A stretch of DNA of 64,000 bases, taken from assembly GCF_037392515.1 (NCBI RefSeq), contig NC_090282.1:33531054-33595053 (forward strand), given 5' to 3'. Below the pieces are notes generated by a model. It was given only the letters and a program-made list of their open reading frames with translations. It searched no databases and was not told the DNA's origin. The stretch comes from Haliotis asinina (taxonomy: Eukaryota > Mollusca > Gastropoda > Lepetellida > Haliotidae). Positions 39,101-47,993 of this stretch are shown here, in pieces. Every line of letters starts with the position of its first letter. The stretch's first letter is position 1. Position numbers and translations under genes: made by a program.

Positions 39101-42100
39101 GTGACAAGTGACCAACGATTACGCAGAGGATTTAAACTGAAGTATACAGAAACACGAGGTATAAATGTGTATGGTTCTCCATATGAAGACTTTTCACGAA
39201 TATCAAAAATAGAGTTACGACATAAATTATTGTAATAAAACGGTAATTGTAATACTTCCACTAAATTGTACTTACCTTTGGCGAAAATAATAATCAATGA
39301 AAATTATAGTAAAAAATCTAGCCTTTTTGTGTGTAACTTTGCCCACTTATATTGACTCATCTGTAAAATATATAGGTGACATAGCGAGCGATTTGTTGCA
39401 AAATGAAGGTAAAAGATTTGCAATGTTTTTTTCTTCATGTACCATTGAGATACCATTTGTGGTTTCTGTGATTATACGAATAAGAATAACTTATCGATTC
39501 CTGTTACAAACTACTAGTCCAAAATTATTTGTCTAGAACCTTTCTCATGTGGCGGTGAAATGAACGTTACCAACTCCAGTCGACAGTATCTGGTCTCTCC
39601 TGGATACCCCGGCAATTACCGTAGGCAAGTTGAATTCACATAAAATCACCTAGAACGGATTTCAGTGAGCACCCCATTACCAAAAATATAATGTGTAAGG
39701 GAAAATAATAAAATTTGTTTTAAAGCACAGTCGACATAAAGCAGTGGTACCTAGTGGAAACTAAGCGAGCTGTTAAGAGTTCAGATATTATCATATCGAT
39801 CATCGATCAATAACAAGTGACGACTAACGGATTCAGAAGCCCCCCCCCCCACACACACACACACGCACACATCCACACCCACACCCACACTCACACCCAC
39901 ACCCACACCCACCCACACCCACACCCACACCCACACCCACACCCACACCCACACCCACACCCACACCCACACCCACCTTTTTCCTTCTCGATTCGAATCC
40001 ACGTTGCTTTGATCGATGATCATGTTGTCAATCACTGAATTGTTTGAGCAGGTCTTATTAATAGCTGGACTATTCATTCAAAACACAACACAATTGGGAA
40101 ACGGGATTGGGTGGCGGGGGCTGGAGACTTGGTTGATTCATGTTATGGTATCGCAATCACATAGAGCCCGGGCTCCATTAGTTATAAACTGACTTCATAT
40201 AGCTGGAAAATATCTGAAATAGCAAACACCGAAAAGAAATAATAATGAGACATCCGTCATTTCCTTGTCATGACGCATTCCAGGAACATGAAGTGCGTGT
40301 GGATTTTGAGGAGCCCACAAAACACCAGCATCCACATTAGTGTATGGAAATCTTCCATAGGTGATGGAAATACCTGCACTGATAGTTATGTGAGTGTTCG
40401 TAATGGTGAGTGGAACCTCAAAAATCAATTCACGTAGTAATTGTGTACTTCTTACCTATAGTTTCAGAGAACTGTGAATTCTTCATCAGGCACCTTCTTT
40501 AGACAGTGGTCAGTGACTTGCTCTATGAATAGAGGTGCCTGATTTGGTTTCACGTAGTTGCTGTAAAGTGATTGTCGTTTTATATGTCTTTTCTTTCGTA
40601 CATATTACAAAATTGCTCGAATCATGTCATGAATGTATAATTCTTATAACAGACATGTGTTATAAATTTGCCGTGTATATTATTTTTTTGTGTAGGTGCA
40701 AACGAGCATTCCAAAGAAACTGGCGTCTTTTGCGGTAGATTGGAGCCAACCTACATAAGTTCCGGGAATGAAATGTCGTTAATTCTCCATACTGGCCCAG
40801 GGTCTGTCAAACAGGGATTCCTAATCGATTATATCTCAGGGTCATTTCACGGTACGTCTTCATGTTTTCAGTAACAAATCAGTTAAATGTGTTTTGAAAA
40901 GTTCAGTATGTCAGATATATCAGAACAACTGAATTTATTAAATACTTTCCATAATCAGTAGATGTACCTGCTGAATGAAAGATGACTAGTGCAATTTTCA
41001 GAGCATTGAAAATGAGATATCAGTGATGATAAAGAATATAATCTTTGCCAGTAATTGTCACGGCTCCATATAACTTACACAGTCCATTATCAAAAACAGT
41101 ATCTTAAGCAAACACTAATAATGTGATATGACATGGATTTTGAATAATATGACGAAAGTTCCATCAATTTCTCCGTGGAAGATACCCACATGTAAGGACA
41201 TGAATATGCACTTTTGTAAAAACATAAGCAACAACAACGGGAATACTGTCTGTATGTCTGTAACTACAGACACACCTCAACAAGTGTTGAATATTCGTAG
41301 TTTTTTTCAGTTGAATGTTGAATAGCTGTCTCCTCTACAGATCCTTATGATTGTGGCGGACATATACAGTTGAATGCTACAGTAACGTCTCGTAGATTAT
41401 TCCCGCCGGGAGAGTATTATTTGTAAGTGTTCGACATAGCGTTACGTTTATTTCATAGACGTCATTAATTTGTATTCAAGTTATGGTGCGTATACAAGTT
41501 CCAGGTTAAATGTTTTATAGTAAAGTTACTATTTGTTTCGTGAAGCTATCCAATACCTGGATATACATGTACAGTATAGTATTTCTGTTCACCCCTAATG
41601 AATTAAAAGAAACTTACTGCACTGTCCTAGTTTTGACCATCAATACTATTGGTAACAGAATTATTGCCTCGATGACTTTCAGTGATATGAAATGTGTCTG
41701 GGTAATAGAGACAAACAACCAGAACCTGCAGGTTTCCATTGAAAACGTGGACATCCCATTTTCACCCTCCTGTAGAGAGGAATACCTAGCATTAAATGAT
41801 GGTGAGTGTGCCTGAGTATGACTCTTTCACTTTGCCACTAAGATTACATCCAAAACTAACGACCTTTTATATACATTTTATGTTTCAAATCAGACTTTAC
41901 TTGTTACATATACACTACACATATTTTGTGTTTAGGATCTCTATCCCAGCCCAGTTTAATCGGGAAGTTTTGTGGCGATCTACTATTCCCAGAAGATCTC
42001 GTTACGTCGGGAAAAGAAATGGTTGTCACGTTTCAAAGCCGGAAGCCAAATAATCTCCCGAGCGATTTCAGTGTATTAGTTGTGGCCGGCGATTTTGATG

Positions 42101-45100
42101 GTAGGCAAACCTCCTATTTATAAGATAAAGTGTTAACGTGATGTTCTTCAGTGAGATATAGTTATGGTAAAATGATAATCAGGAATAATTATAGCTTTAT
42201 TAACGAAGAGAAGCAATGTGCAATATTTATGATATCTCTCAAATATAGACTTCAACAAACAGTGAAATGGCAATGTAATGTATTCGATAAAATTTTTCGA
42301 TAAAATGATGACTTAGGTTACTTTTCTGAAACCGAACATAAAGCACAAAATTACGTTTATAAAGCAATAATTTTGCCTGTTTCAGCCTGCTCATTGCAAG
42401 AACAGATGGCATGGGACACAATAACATACATAACATCTCCTAACTATCCATTTAACTATCCAAGGTATGTGTACTCCGTGTACAAGTACACTTTAATGGA
42501 ATTCCATGATCGTTACAATGTTTAACTACCCTGTACGTGGGTGTATCCCGTTTATAAGTAATTTACTTAGGAGATAACCATCATGTGTTGGCCAATGTCC
42601 GGGTGTTATCGAGTATTTGAAGCATGGGAATATATTCGGATCCGAAGGCGTCAGACGGAGGTTTCAAATGAAATATTCCCGTGTTTCAAACGCTCAACAA
42701 CACCCGGAAAATGGCCGTCACGTTATGCTTTTCGACACTGTAAACAAAAATGTAAACCAAAGGGTTTTACTGTGCACGTGTTTACATCGAGTACGGGAAC
42801 AGCAGTGAAATGTCATCAGCTGGCCGTTTCAGCAGGTTCCCATGGTAGCATCTGGAGCTGCTCATTTGTGACGTTCTGACTTTACGTCCCAATATGCTTT
42901 GAATGAGGTCACCACTGATGATGACACAACAAAACAATTGTTTGCGAAGTTTCTACGTGTCAATACGCAGCGAACAGTCTTGTAGTTTCCGTGAATGAAA
43001 TACCATTTATCAGATTACGGAACACGGTACCATTTGGTTTACAATGGAATCACACAAAATGATTATTACGGTTTATGATTATCACATTTCCATCTTTGAG
43101 GTCTCGTTATTGCCAATGAAGTAAGTAATAGACTTCACTGAATTGAGAATACTCACTTCTGTAATAATTTATTTGAGGAAATGGTTAAATCTTGCAACAT
43201 ATCTTCCCTTGTAGAAATGTTCACTGTTCATGGAGGTTAGACACTGGTGGCGATGCAGATATAGTGGTCCAGTTGACGGTGATATCATTCAATACCACAG
43301 AGGTGTCAACGGCATGCGATTCCAACTACCTTGAAGTATTTGATGGTATCGTATACAAAAAATCGAAATACCAATGTGAATGATATCAACTGACAATACC
43401 TAACGTACACGTAAATACAGATATTAATTACTAACCATATTAACTCACTCACCCAGATTTAATGGGATTTGGCCAATTAATGCCAACTGCCATTATACCT
43501 AGCTAACTACCCACGTACCCACCTATCCACATACCCACCTACCCACTAATCCACCTACTAGCCCAGCCATCTACCTACCTGCCTATCTACCCACTAACCC
43601 ACCTACCCACATCTACCCACTTCCCTGCGTACTGACCAAAACATGTATACTTTGAATTATTAAATGACTTCGTACGTTAAGAAGAATATTTTTGAGAATT
43701 CAGTTACCTTTTTCTGTGTTAGTTATCGTAGTTATTGTATTTTCATTTCTAAAGAGGTATTTAATGATTAGAATAAGTATCTTTTACTGATAAGCCATGC
43801 AGATCCGGGCTAGGTTTGATCTTCATCGACTCATGCGTGTCGTTAAATTTGAATAACAGGAAATGATTGTTAGGTTCGCTGACATGGTTGCCACTTGTCA
43901 TCGTATCCTAACTGCGTAGATTGATGGTTATGAGTTTTTGTATCAATGGATTGTCTGATCCAGACTCGATTATTTACAAGTCATATATCAAACATTGTTA
44001 AGTGAGGTGATGGACAACAAACCAACCAAAATACCCAATCGAGAAGTTATTTTCACCTATGATTTACACTATATATGTCCATTTGAATAACCGTGACGTA
44101 ACAAGAAGTATGAACTTAACTGATCATTATTATGGTTTCATGTATATATTGATACAGGTATTATGGACTACTTCGTATACAGACCTAGTCTAACACTGTT
44201 CCTGATTTGTGAATACACTACAACTGATATATAAATGTGCTTCAGGCTTTGATCCCAGTAGTCAGTCCTTAGCTCGATGGTGTGGTGCAGGACAAGAGCA
44301 TGATGTCCTATCCAGCAGCGGGAGGTACCTCTTCCTGAAGTTTGATACCAGTTATGACACGCCCAATACAGGCTTCAACGTTTCCATTAAACAGATCTTT
44401 AGTCGCCAAGGTATCGTATTTTTACAGTTCTGTGTTTATTAATGCTTTGCTGCTTGAATTGTAGTTTCCAAGTTTGAGTTTATCCCGAAATGAACTCAAG
44501 AATATTATGTTTCTATTAAACAAGGATCAAAACCGTCCAGAGGTTTAATGGCCACCATTGTGCTGGCTGATACGCATCGATGAGTATTTATGTTAATGTG
44601 ATTCGCGTCAACACGAGGACACAAATGAAACAGACATTGGAACAGTATAAACATATACATGAAATCACAAAGCCATCATAGTGCTACGACTGCCGTAGAT
44701 CCTATACTGTAACGAAGACTTCATCGCCTTAAAGGACCACTGGCGTCTCATTGCATTACATCGTTCTTGAGTTTCAAAGAATAGACAAAAGTATTTACCA
44801 AATATACGTTGACTGATTAATCACTGTTACGTTGTTTTCACAAAATATAATGACTAGGTAGATTCAATCACACATTTCGTAAAGTGAATGTGTAGAACTT
44901 CCTTTGTTCAAAGGATTAACTGATAATACTGATTGTCCTTTGTTGTCTGGCTCAATGATTTCTGTATGGAACCGTACAGAAAATAGTTGAAACGACTGCT
45001 CTTTCAAATGAGTGTTTACACCGAAGTGAAAAAAAAGGAAACTGAAACAAAGTTACCTCACCAGTTGAAATATATATCACGAATCTCAATATCCCGAAAC

Positions 45101-45667
45101 AGACATGCTTTACAATAATTGACAGTTAAGGACATTTGGCATTTGTTTTGGTCAGCTGTGATATATGAGGGGTTATGTTACTTTGTGTGGATTTTGATGA
45201 ATATTAGGTAGCTGATATTTTTCTTAACGGTCGGAATTTGAGTGCCACACAAACAGACTTGTTGACAAAATATACTTGTTGCACTGCACACGTGTATGAT
45301 TTAAGAGATGATAACGTCCATTAGCTACGTTACCGTTTGTAAGTTCAAATATTGTAATATACATCAGGTAAAAATATGGGATCACATAAAACCATAAATA
45401 TTCCTATATTGTTTCCAGGTTTCTTCACGAGCTTCGGCTGGAACCTGGAAAAAATAAAGGAACACTTGTGATCTTTCGTGATTCCTTATTTCTTTCCTTC
45501 AGTATATATAACACATCGTTCACATTGTTCTTACAGGCTCCCGCACTGGCCTCATCATTGGAACTGCTGTTGGTGTCAGTGCTGGTGTATTTGTGCTCGT
45601 TGCTATCGGCCTTGTTCGGAGGGGGTCATGTTTTCAAAAACACGCATCAATAACTAACAATGGATAA
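24060..45667 (+). CDS. Gene B: nine-CUB single-pass membrane protein (29 exons), two in-frame stops
   Basis: The start ATG at 24060 opens a signal peptide exon (24060-24129, donor gtaaga). Twenty-seven exons follow, encoding nine CUB domains (A-I) in nine triplets, then a last exon (45537-45667) with one transmembrane helix and a short tail. The exons total 3,447 nt, exactly 1,149 codons, and every junction is phase-consistent. The predicted product is a type I membrane protein with a CUB-only ectodomain. CUB domains usually bind protein or sugar ligands, often with calcium; the ligand here is unknown. Two codons break the frame: TGA at 26420-26422 (CUB A) and TAG at 35491-35493 (CUB E). It is either a recent pseudogene, a locus with sequence errors, or a gene that skips these modules. 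Confidence 0.85.
24603..26195. repeat. 553-bp tandem repeat, three copies, each with a long hairpin
   Basis: The units start at 24603, 25156 and 25709, an exact 553-base period. Copies 1 and 2 are nearly identical; copy 3 is more diverged and lacks the last ~60 bases. Each contains arms of 50 bases around a 43-base loop (copy 1: 24621-24670 and 24714-24763, 49 of 50 paired). The array fills most of gene B intron 1. A diverged fourth copy lies at 42568-43055. Confidence 0.97.
26325..27323 (+). CDS. Gene B CUB A (exons 26325-26424, 26622-26746, 27174-27323)
   Basis: The opening is QTCGDTTLTATDK then QTPGYPNGY, the second part begins SCVWTIK with TCNHD, and the third has LATWCNEK and ends KGFKARFFQ. 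All four Cys are present. The codon after GY is TGA at 26420-26422, where an Arg CGA would fit; a single C-to-T change at a CpG would produce it. The donor GA|gtaagt and the following phase are intact, so splicing of this exon is not damaged. Confidence 0.88.
27440..27670 (+). repeat. LINE 3' tail (Jockey-like family), solo copy
   Basis: GGTCCATGTAGGTAGTAAAG, ACTGTAAGTGCCCATGGACC, GCTAGTTTTATGTTCATA and GATAGCCTAGTGTTCTTACT occur in the same order as in the complement of 20170-20420. It is truncated at the 3' side by the MITE that begins at 27671. Confidence 0.7.
27671..28420. mobile_element. 750-bp MITE with TTAAAGGTCACATGCAA ends
   Basis: Starts TTAAAGGTCACATGCAA and ends TTGCATGTGACCTTTAA, a 17-bp perfect terminal inverted repeat. 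The TTAA at both edges suggests a TTAA target, as in piggyBac-type elements. There is no transposase; a short frame at 27702-27959 has no domain. It lies in a gene B intron, inserted into or next to the LINE tail. Confidence 0.75.
28778..30209 (+). CDS. Gene B CUB B (exons 28778-28871, 29850-29980, 30084-30209)
   Basis: The first exon reads DSCGGNVDV and ends YPHGYR, the second has ECVWIPQE and KCHDFVVVHDG, and the third ends KGFRLQFDS. The third exon is the shortest of its kind (126 nt) and lacks the WCG motif, so Cys 4 is missing and Cys 3 is unpaired inside the domain. The splice sites are canonical. Confidence 0.9.
28895..29022. repeat. 64-bp perfect tandem duplication
   Basis: Two identical 64-base units beginning TACTCAGCAAGC, 24 bases downstream of the CUB B first exon. 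The perfect identity implies a very recent event or an assembly duplication. Confidence 0.97.
30640..30765 (+). repeat. Possible degraded SINE-like fragment
   Basis: ATGTCAGCAACTGAATTGAC and GGACCGGTTTGTG resemble, weakly, the CACTGGATTGTCTGGTCC core of the SINE-like repeats here. Low certainty. Confidence 0.25.
30865..31012. repeat. (CATC)n/(CATA)n tetranucleotide array
   Basis: CATC units pass into a long perfect CATA array ending in GAGAGAGA. The repeating Tyr-Ile-His-Thr and Met-Tyr-Val-Cys frames over it are not genes. Confidence 0.97.
31565..31690 (+). repeat. Dispersed repeat copy, same family as 17700-17815
   Basis: TTTACGCCGCTTTTAGCAG, GGCGGCGGGCACCAG and GAGCTTCACACGTTGTACCC, then TTTTCGGCGTGACGAACGAA. 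It is the better preserved of the two copies and lies in the intron between CUB B and CUB C. Confidence 0.65.
32036..32799 (+). CDS. Gene B CUB C (exons 32036-32120, 32353-32444, 32650-32799)
   Basis: The first exon has GKCSWEVN and ends VQANER. The second starts SCWWRLHAVEEG and ends TLAVYDG; it is only 92 nt and carries no third Cys. The third has AEICASEN (Cys 4) and a closing hydrophobic strand. This is the most diverged domain of the protein. The Cys pattern complements that of CUB B, which has Cys 3 but not Cys 4. Donor of the first exon is AG|gtggta. Confidence 0.85.
32990..33075 (+). repeat. Degraded SINE-like fragment
   Basis: Contains ATCAGTGAATTGTCTGGTCC and AGATTGTTTACAG, close to the core of the repeats at 17960-18140 and 43785-43985. 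Confidence 0.5.
33250..34980 (+). CDS. Gene B CUB D (exons 33250-33325, 34102-34241, 34834-34980)
   Basis: QCGGQLTSFGTYTELTSPGY opens the domain, YCSWVIN and MCKHGAITIY form the middle part, and LLLGRFCK plus YRGFKLQFY close it. All four Cys are present. Acceptors are TTTAAG, ATACAAG and GTGACAG. The first exon is the shortest first exon of the nine (76 nt). Confidence 0.92.
35077..37413 (+). CDS. Gene B CUB E (exons 35077-35161, 35469-35599, 37279-37413), with in-frame TAG
   Basis: The opening is KRCNFTTELAE then YSPGYPNPYYK. The second exon has DCVWD, an in-frame TAG at 35491-35493, then WTPNEMDIVLEVVDSELEG, SCSEDAVTVW. It ends at TACA|gtgggt in phase 1. The third exon has VETFCGTSTPNF and KKGFRMKLN. 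All four Cys are present. Because the frame on both sides of the TAG is good CUB sequence, the lesion is a point change and not a frameshift. A LINE fragment lies in the last intron of this module. Confidence 0.85.
35700..36460. repeat. AT-rich intron with a degenerate ~105-bp tandem repeat
   Basis: Three diverged units near 36145-36420 share ATTACTTATTGAGTTATTG, CATAAACATTGTCTAAGA and CTTATTT blocks. The remainder of the interval is plain AT-rich intron. Confidence 0.6.
36600..37010 (+). pseudogene. LINE ORF2 C-terminal fragment
   Basis: One frame reads QDWHYSVFNSSKTRNY then LPIAKFRVAMAQFR and SSHGLKIETGRY. After a frameshift near 36790 a second frame continues CTVCNEGYYEDEYRFLMAC and ends at TGA 37010. 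Such a basic region followed by a C-x2-C...EDEYHFL-like motif is the C-terminal end of some non-LTR retrotransposon ORF2 proteins. It is a dead relic in the intron between CUB E exons 2 and 3. Confidence 0.65.
37658..39158 (+). CDS. Gene B CUB F (exons 37658-37745, 38322-38455, 39009-39158)
   Basis: SCGPQNLTAVQSDRYLVSPG begins the domain, DCLWTLTSSDP and RDCDSSDKVYVYDG form the middle, and IQIWCGSMKP with RRGFKLKYTE closes it. Four Cys and canonical splice sites. It is among the most typical CUBs of the array. Confidence 0.94.
39537..40851 (+). CDS. Gene B CUB G (exons 39537-39624, 40284-40405, 40696-40851)
   Basis: SCGGEMNVTNSSRQYLVSPG begins the domain, KCVWILRSPQNTS and NTCTDSYVSVRNG form the middle, and TGVFCGRLEP with KQGFLIDYISG closes it. 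Four Cys. The donor after the first exon is GC (AG|gcaagt), the commonest non-GT donor class. The hexamer minisatellite lies in that intron. Confidence 0.93.
39840..39977. repeat. (CCCACA)n minisatellite, G-quadruplex type on the minus strand
   Basis: A C run and CACACA units lead into about 16 near-perfect CCCACA hexamers. The complement is (GGGTGT)n, with G triplets spaced by three bases. The apparent frames (Val-Trp repeats on one strand, Pro-His on the other) are repeat artefacts. Confidence 0.97.
41341..42100 (+). CDS. Gene B CUB H (exons 41341-41422, 41683-41801, 41936-42100)
   Basis: DCGGHIQLNATVTSRRLFPP begins the domain, KCVWVIETNNQN and SCREEYLALNDG form the middle, and IGKFCGDLLFPED closes it with SDFSVLVVAGDFD. 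Four Cys. All splice sites are canonical. The introns are the shortest of the gene. Confidence 0.93.
42386..44410 (+). CDS. Gene B CUB I (exons 42386-42464, 43215-43345, 44246-44410)
   Basis: ACSLQEQMAWDT then ITSPNYPFNYPR, HCSWRLDTGGDAD with TACDSNYLEVFDG, and LARWCGAGQEHD with TGFNVSIKQIF. Four Cys. This is the membrane-proximal domain; its last exon joins to the transmembrane exon in phase 1. Its first intron carries the diverged hairpin repeat copy. Confidence 0.94.
42568..43055. repeat. Diverged copy of the 553-bp hairpin repeat
   Basis: Same order of blocks as the intron-1 array: GGAGATAACCATCATGTGTT, a hairpin arm at 42582-42631, GTCAGACGGAGG, the complementary arm, then GTCATCAGCTGGCCGTTTCA and GGTAGCATCTGGAG. 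It is 85-90% similar by eye and single-copy. A 98-codon frame across it is an artefact. Confidence 0.9.
43485..43625. repeat. Imperfect ACCTACCCAC-type repeat
   Basis: Irregular CCTACCCA/CCACCTA units, low complexity, in the second intron of CUB I. Confidence 0.8.
43785..43985 (+). repeat. Dispersed SINE-like repeat
   Basis: GGTTCGCTGACATGGTTGCC, GCGTAGATTGATGGTTATGA and ATGGATTGTCTGATCCAGAC with ATTATTTACA follow the order seen at 17960-18140. Confidence 0.65.
45537..45667 (+). CDS. Gene B last exon: transmembrane helix and cytoplasmic tail
   Basis: Acceptor TCTTACAG, then a 43-codon frame to TAA at 45665-45667. A helix of about 22 residues (GLIIGTAVGVSAGVFVLVAI...) with GxxxG-like spacing is followed by RR and a tail of about 16 residues (GSCFQKHASITNNG). 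No kinase, SH2 or sorting motif is visible in the tail. The positive residues after the helix fix a type I topology. Confidence 0.85.
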
Positions 45668-46404
45668 AGTATGAGGGAAAGAGCAATATTCCTGGAATTA
45701 TGAAATACGGTCAAAGAAATGATTTGAAGAAATTATGTTGAAGTTCATGTTACTACGATCGCCTGCAAATGGTACTTTAAATCATTGATAATCTACATCT
45801 ATATAGGCTCCCTGTTCAAACAAAACAAATGAATGGAAATACTGGTGTTTTACTAAATTATTCTTTACGATCCCAGTGATAACTGACAGTGTAAAATAGT
45901 TATAAAGGCTTTGACTGTTGCTTGTACAAGTCGCAAGAAAATGGCAGACATCTTGCTAAACACGCTGGTATCAATCGGATATGAAAGCTGCTATGTAACT
46001 GGATGTGAGAGCAGACATGGTAAACAGAAGAAGGCAATGTAAAGATGTTTGCTGTAATCTTCACAGATAGTACATGACTCATGTAGTAGATTTTAACTTA
46101 ACTGATACCGTGATCGACTATGTCAGTATTGAATGTAAGGTGGAATATCTTTACTGAAGATGAATTACATGTATTGCCTGTATGTGGGCGTTGTTCAAAT
46201 CTATGAACGACATATCACATTTTACCAGTCTCAAATCTTTGACCCATATATTTCATCGGAAAACTTTTGATAATACATGTCGATATTTACAGACAGTCCA
46301 TCAGTTTAAAGGAAAGTAATCGATTACTTTCTTCATATGCATTTTTCATGCAACCAAGCATTGTATTTTGGGTCTGTGATCTTAGTTTCGAATAAACTGT
46401 TGTG
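45668..46404. other. 3' flank of gene B
   Basis: Probably holds the 3' untranslated region. There is no AATAAA close to the stop; the first clear one is near 46389, next to the microsatellite. Nothing else is recognised. Confidence 0.4.
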
Positions 46405-46405
46405 G

Positions 46406-46464
<59 letters not shown>

Positions 46465-46483
46465 TACACACACTCTCTCTCTT
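46405..46483. repeat. (CT)n(CA)n compound microsatellite
   Basis: CT dinucleotides pass directly into CACACA and back to CTCTCT. Confidence 0.96.
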
Positions 46484-46632
46484 GGAAAGTTTGCACAAAC
46501 AACATTGATAACACTGCATGCACTGATCATATTATGATTACTAGCAAGCTTAAAGTAACAGCAGTGGAAAAGTTCAGTTGTTTCCGTTGTTGCTTCAAGA
46601 CATCAAACTACACGTCTTCCTTCACACAAAAT

Positions 46633-46773
46633 CACCGTAGGGGTTGCCTCCACTGTGGGCTGGCCTATTCCCTTTACTACTCAAATGTTTAAATACGAAT
46701 CGACACCGGCTGAGAGAGTTGGGGTCACACAGTATAGACGGCCTCGATAAAGTCTGCACCGGCTGAGAGCTGA
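46633..46773 (+). repeat. Left terminal inverted repeat of the Polinton-like element
   Basis: Begins CACCGTAGGGGTTGCCTCCA and is the complement of 52893-53035 with about seven mismatches. It contains two copies of a CACCGGCTGAGAG motif about 60 bases apart. Confidence 0.93.
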
Positions 46774-47019
46774 TTACAGCCTTATCATATCGTTTAGGTA
46801 GTTGTCTACATATACATGTAAATTATCAACAATGAATTCAGTCAGAAAATACTCTCTGAAGACATCTTCATTAATAACAATAGTCAACTGATAGATGCCG
46901 TGCTCTAATTCTTTGAGTTTGTTAACAATCAGAGGCTGAGCATCAGTCAGAGATATATTTTCAGCCTGCCACAAGTCCATTATCATACATAGGTGTGAAC
47001 AAATATCTAATAGGGTCAT
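46774..47019 (-). CDS. Polinton-like element: unknown acidic protein
   Basis: An 81-codon frame from an ATG at 47019, beginning MTLLDICSHLCMIMDLWQAE and directly inside the left repeat. The composition is protein-like (acidic, leucine-rich) with no known domain. It is last in the minus-strand gene series. Function unknown. Confidence 0.45.
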   Translation of the reverse strand: MTLLDICSHLCMIMDLWQAENISLTDAQPLIVNKLKELEHGIYQLTIVINEDVFREYFLTEFIVDNLHVYVDNYLNDMIRL

Positions 47020-47193
47020 TTCTGGGGATAGTGACTTTGAGGGCTAAAAACATCCTTTCAGCTACTCTCAATGAACAGGTGGTGGTGGAGGAGTATCCCC
47101 ATATTTTCTTTAGCTAAACGGTTTAACGTGTATCTTCCATTGTACCATTGGTATTCATAATAAATGCCTGTTGGACGTGTTGTATCCCTTGTT

Positions 47194-47478
47194 TTATGTA
47201 TTTGCTTTCTCGTCCTCACTTATAGAAGATGTTTTATGAACCTTCGATCGAATCTCCTTCCTCATTTGGTTGTATTTCTATAATTTGCCTAGGGTCAAAC
47301 AAAACACCTCTTCTGAGATTTCGCCATCATTTTTGAAATCATTGAGTGCAGTGGAAACATGATCTTCTAATGTGTTTAAATTTGATTCAGCAAGAACTCT
47401 AATTTCATCGTGTTTCTTTTCTTTACGATTTAATGTACAGGATACAAATTTAAACACCGACCCAACTGTTCCCGTCAC
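47194..47478 (-). pseudogene. Polinton-like element: conserved-looking unknown, one in-frame stop
   Basis: The frame from 47478 contains KKHDEIRVLAESNLNTLEDH and ISEEVFCL, an EF-hand-length helical pattern that I associate with small proteins of invertebrate Polinton-like elements. A TAG at 47278-47280 interrupts it, but the same frame stays open for 28 codons to a TAA at 47194-47196 with fitting composition. It is helical and charged; role unknown. Confidence 0.5.
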
Positions 47479-47691
47479 TACAACTACACCATCTATGTAG
47501 GTTAAAGCTCTGTTGTATTTTTTATGAAGAGATGGCCGATTGTCACGCTCTTGTTCTAGCTTATGTTTTATTTCACATATCTGTTTCAGTCGAAAACCGT
47601 CTACACTTCTCTTTATATTTCCTCCTTCATCTATGGCTGGATACAGCCCTATTCTGTTTGTCTATAATATACTTTATAAATAATGTTTTAA

Positions 47692-47883
47692 TTATCTGTC
47701 ATTTAACTTTTGTTTGATATATTTTAAACCTATAAGGTTTACATTATCGTACAGGTAAATGGGTGAGATATTAATAGGTGTGTTTTCATCAACAATACGA
47801 ACCCCATTGAGGCATATTGATGGTTGATAGCCCTGCCTTATAACAATTCTCATGGCTTTTAAGCCACAATATTCTAAGACCAT
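47692..47883 (-). CDS. Polinton-like element: small unknown ORF
   Basis: A 63-codon frame from an ATG at 47883 with RIVIRQGYQPSICLNGVRIV. It lies between the two unknown ORFs in the same orientation. No domain recognised; it may be part of a larger broken gene. Confidence 0.35.
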   Translation of the reverse strand: MVLEYCGLKAMRIVIRQGYQPSICLNGVRIVDENTPINISPIYLYDNVNLIGLKYIKQKLNDR

Positions 47884-47993
47884 ATAAATGTATTCTTGCC
47901 TCAGAAATCTCTGCGAGATATACGTCTATAATAAGTGTCGTGTGTGGTTTCACACTATATGAATCCCCTCTGCTTATTATTTGTTTTATTAAA

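Noticed and set aside
39781..40077. Val-Trp and Pro-His repeat frames
   Set aside because: Translation of the CCCACA minisatellite.
42583..42879. 98-codon plus-strand frame in a CUB I intron
   Set aside because: It lies wholly in the non-coding hairpin repeat copy.
46627..46632. 6-bp target duplication of the Polinton-like element
   Set aside because: The six bases outside the left repeat do not match those outside the right repeat for any nearby choice of end.
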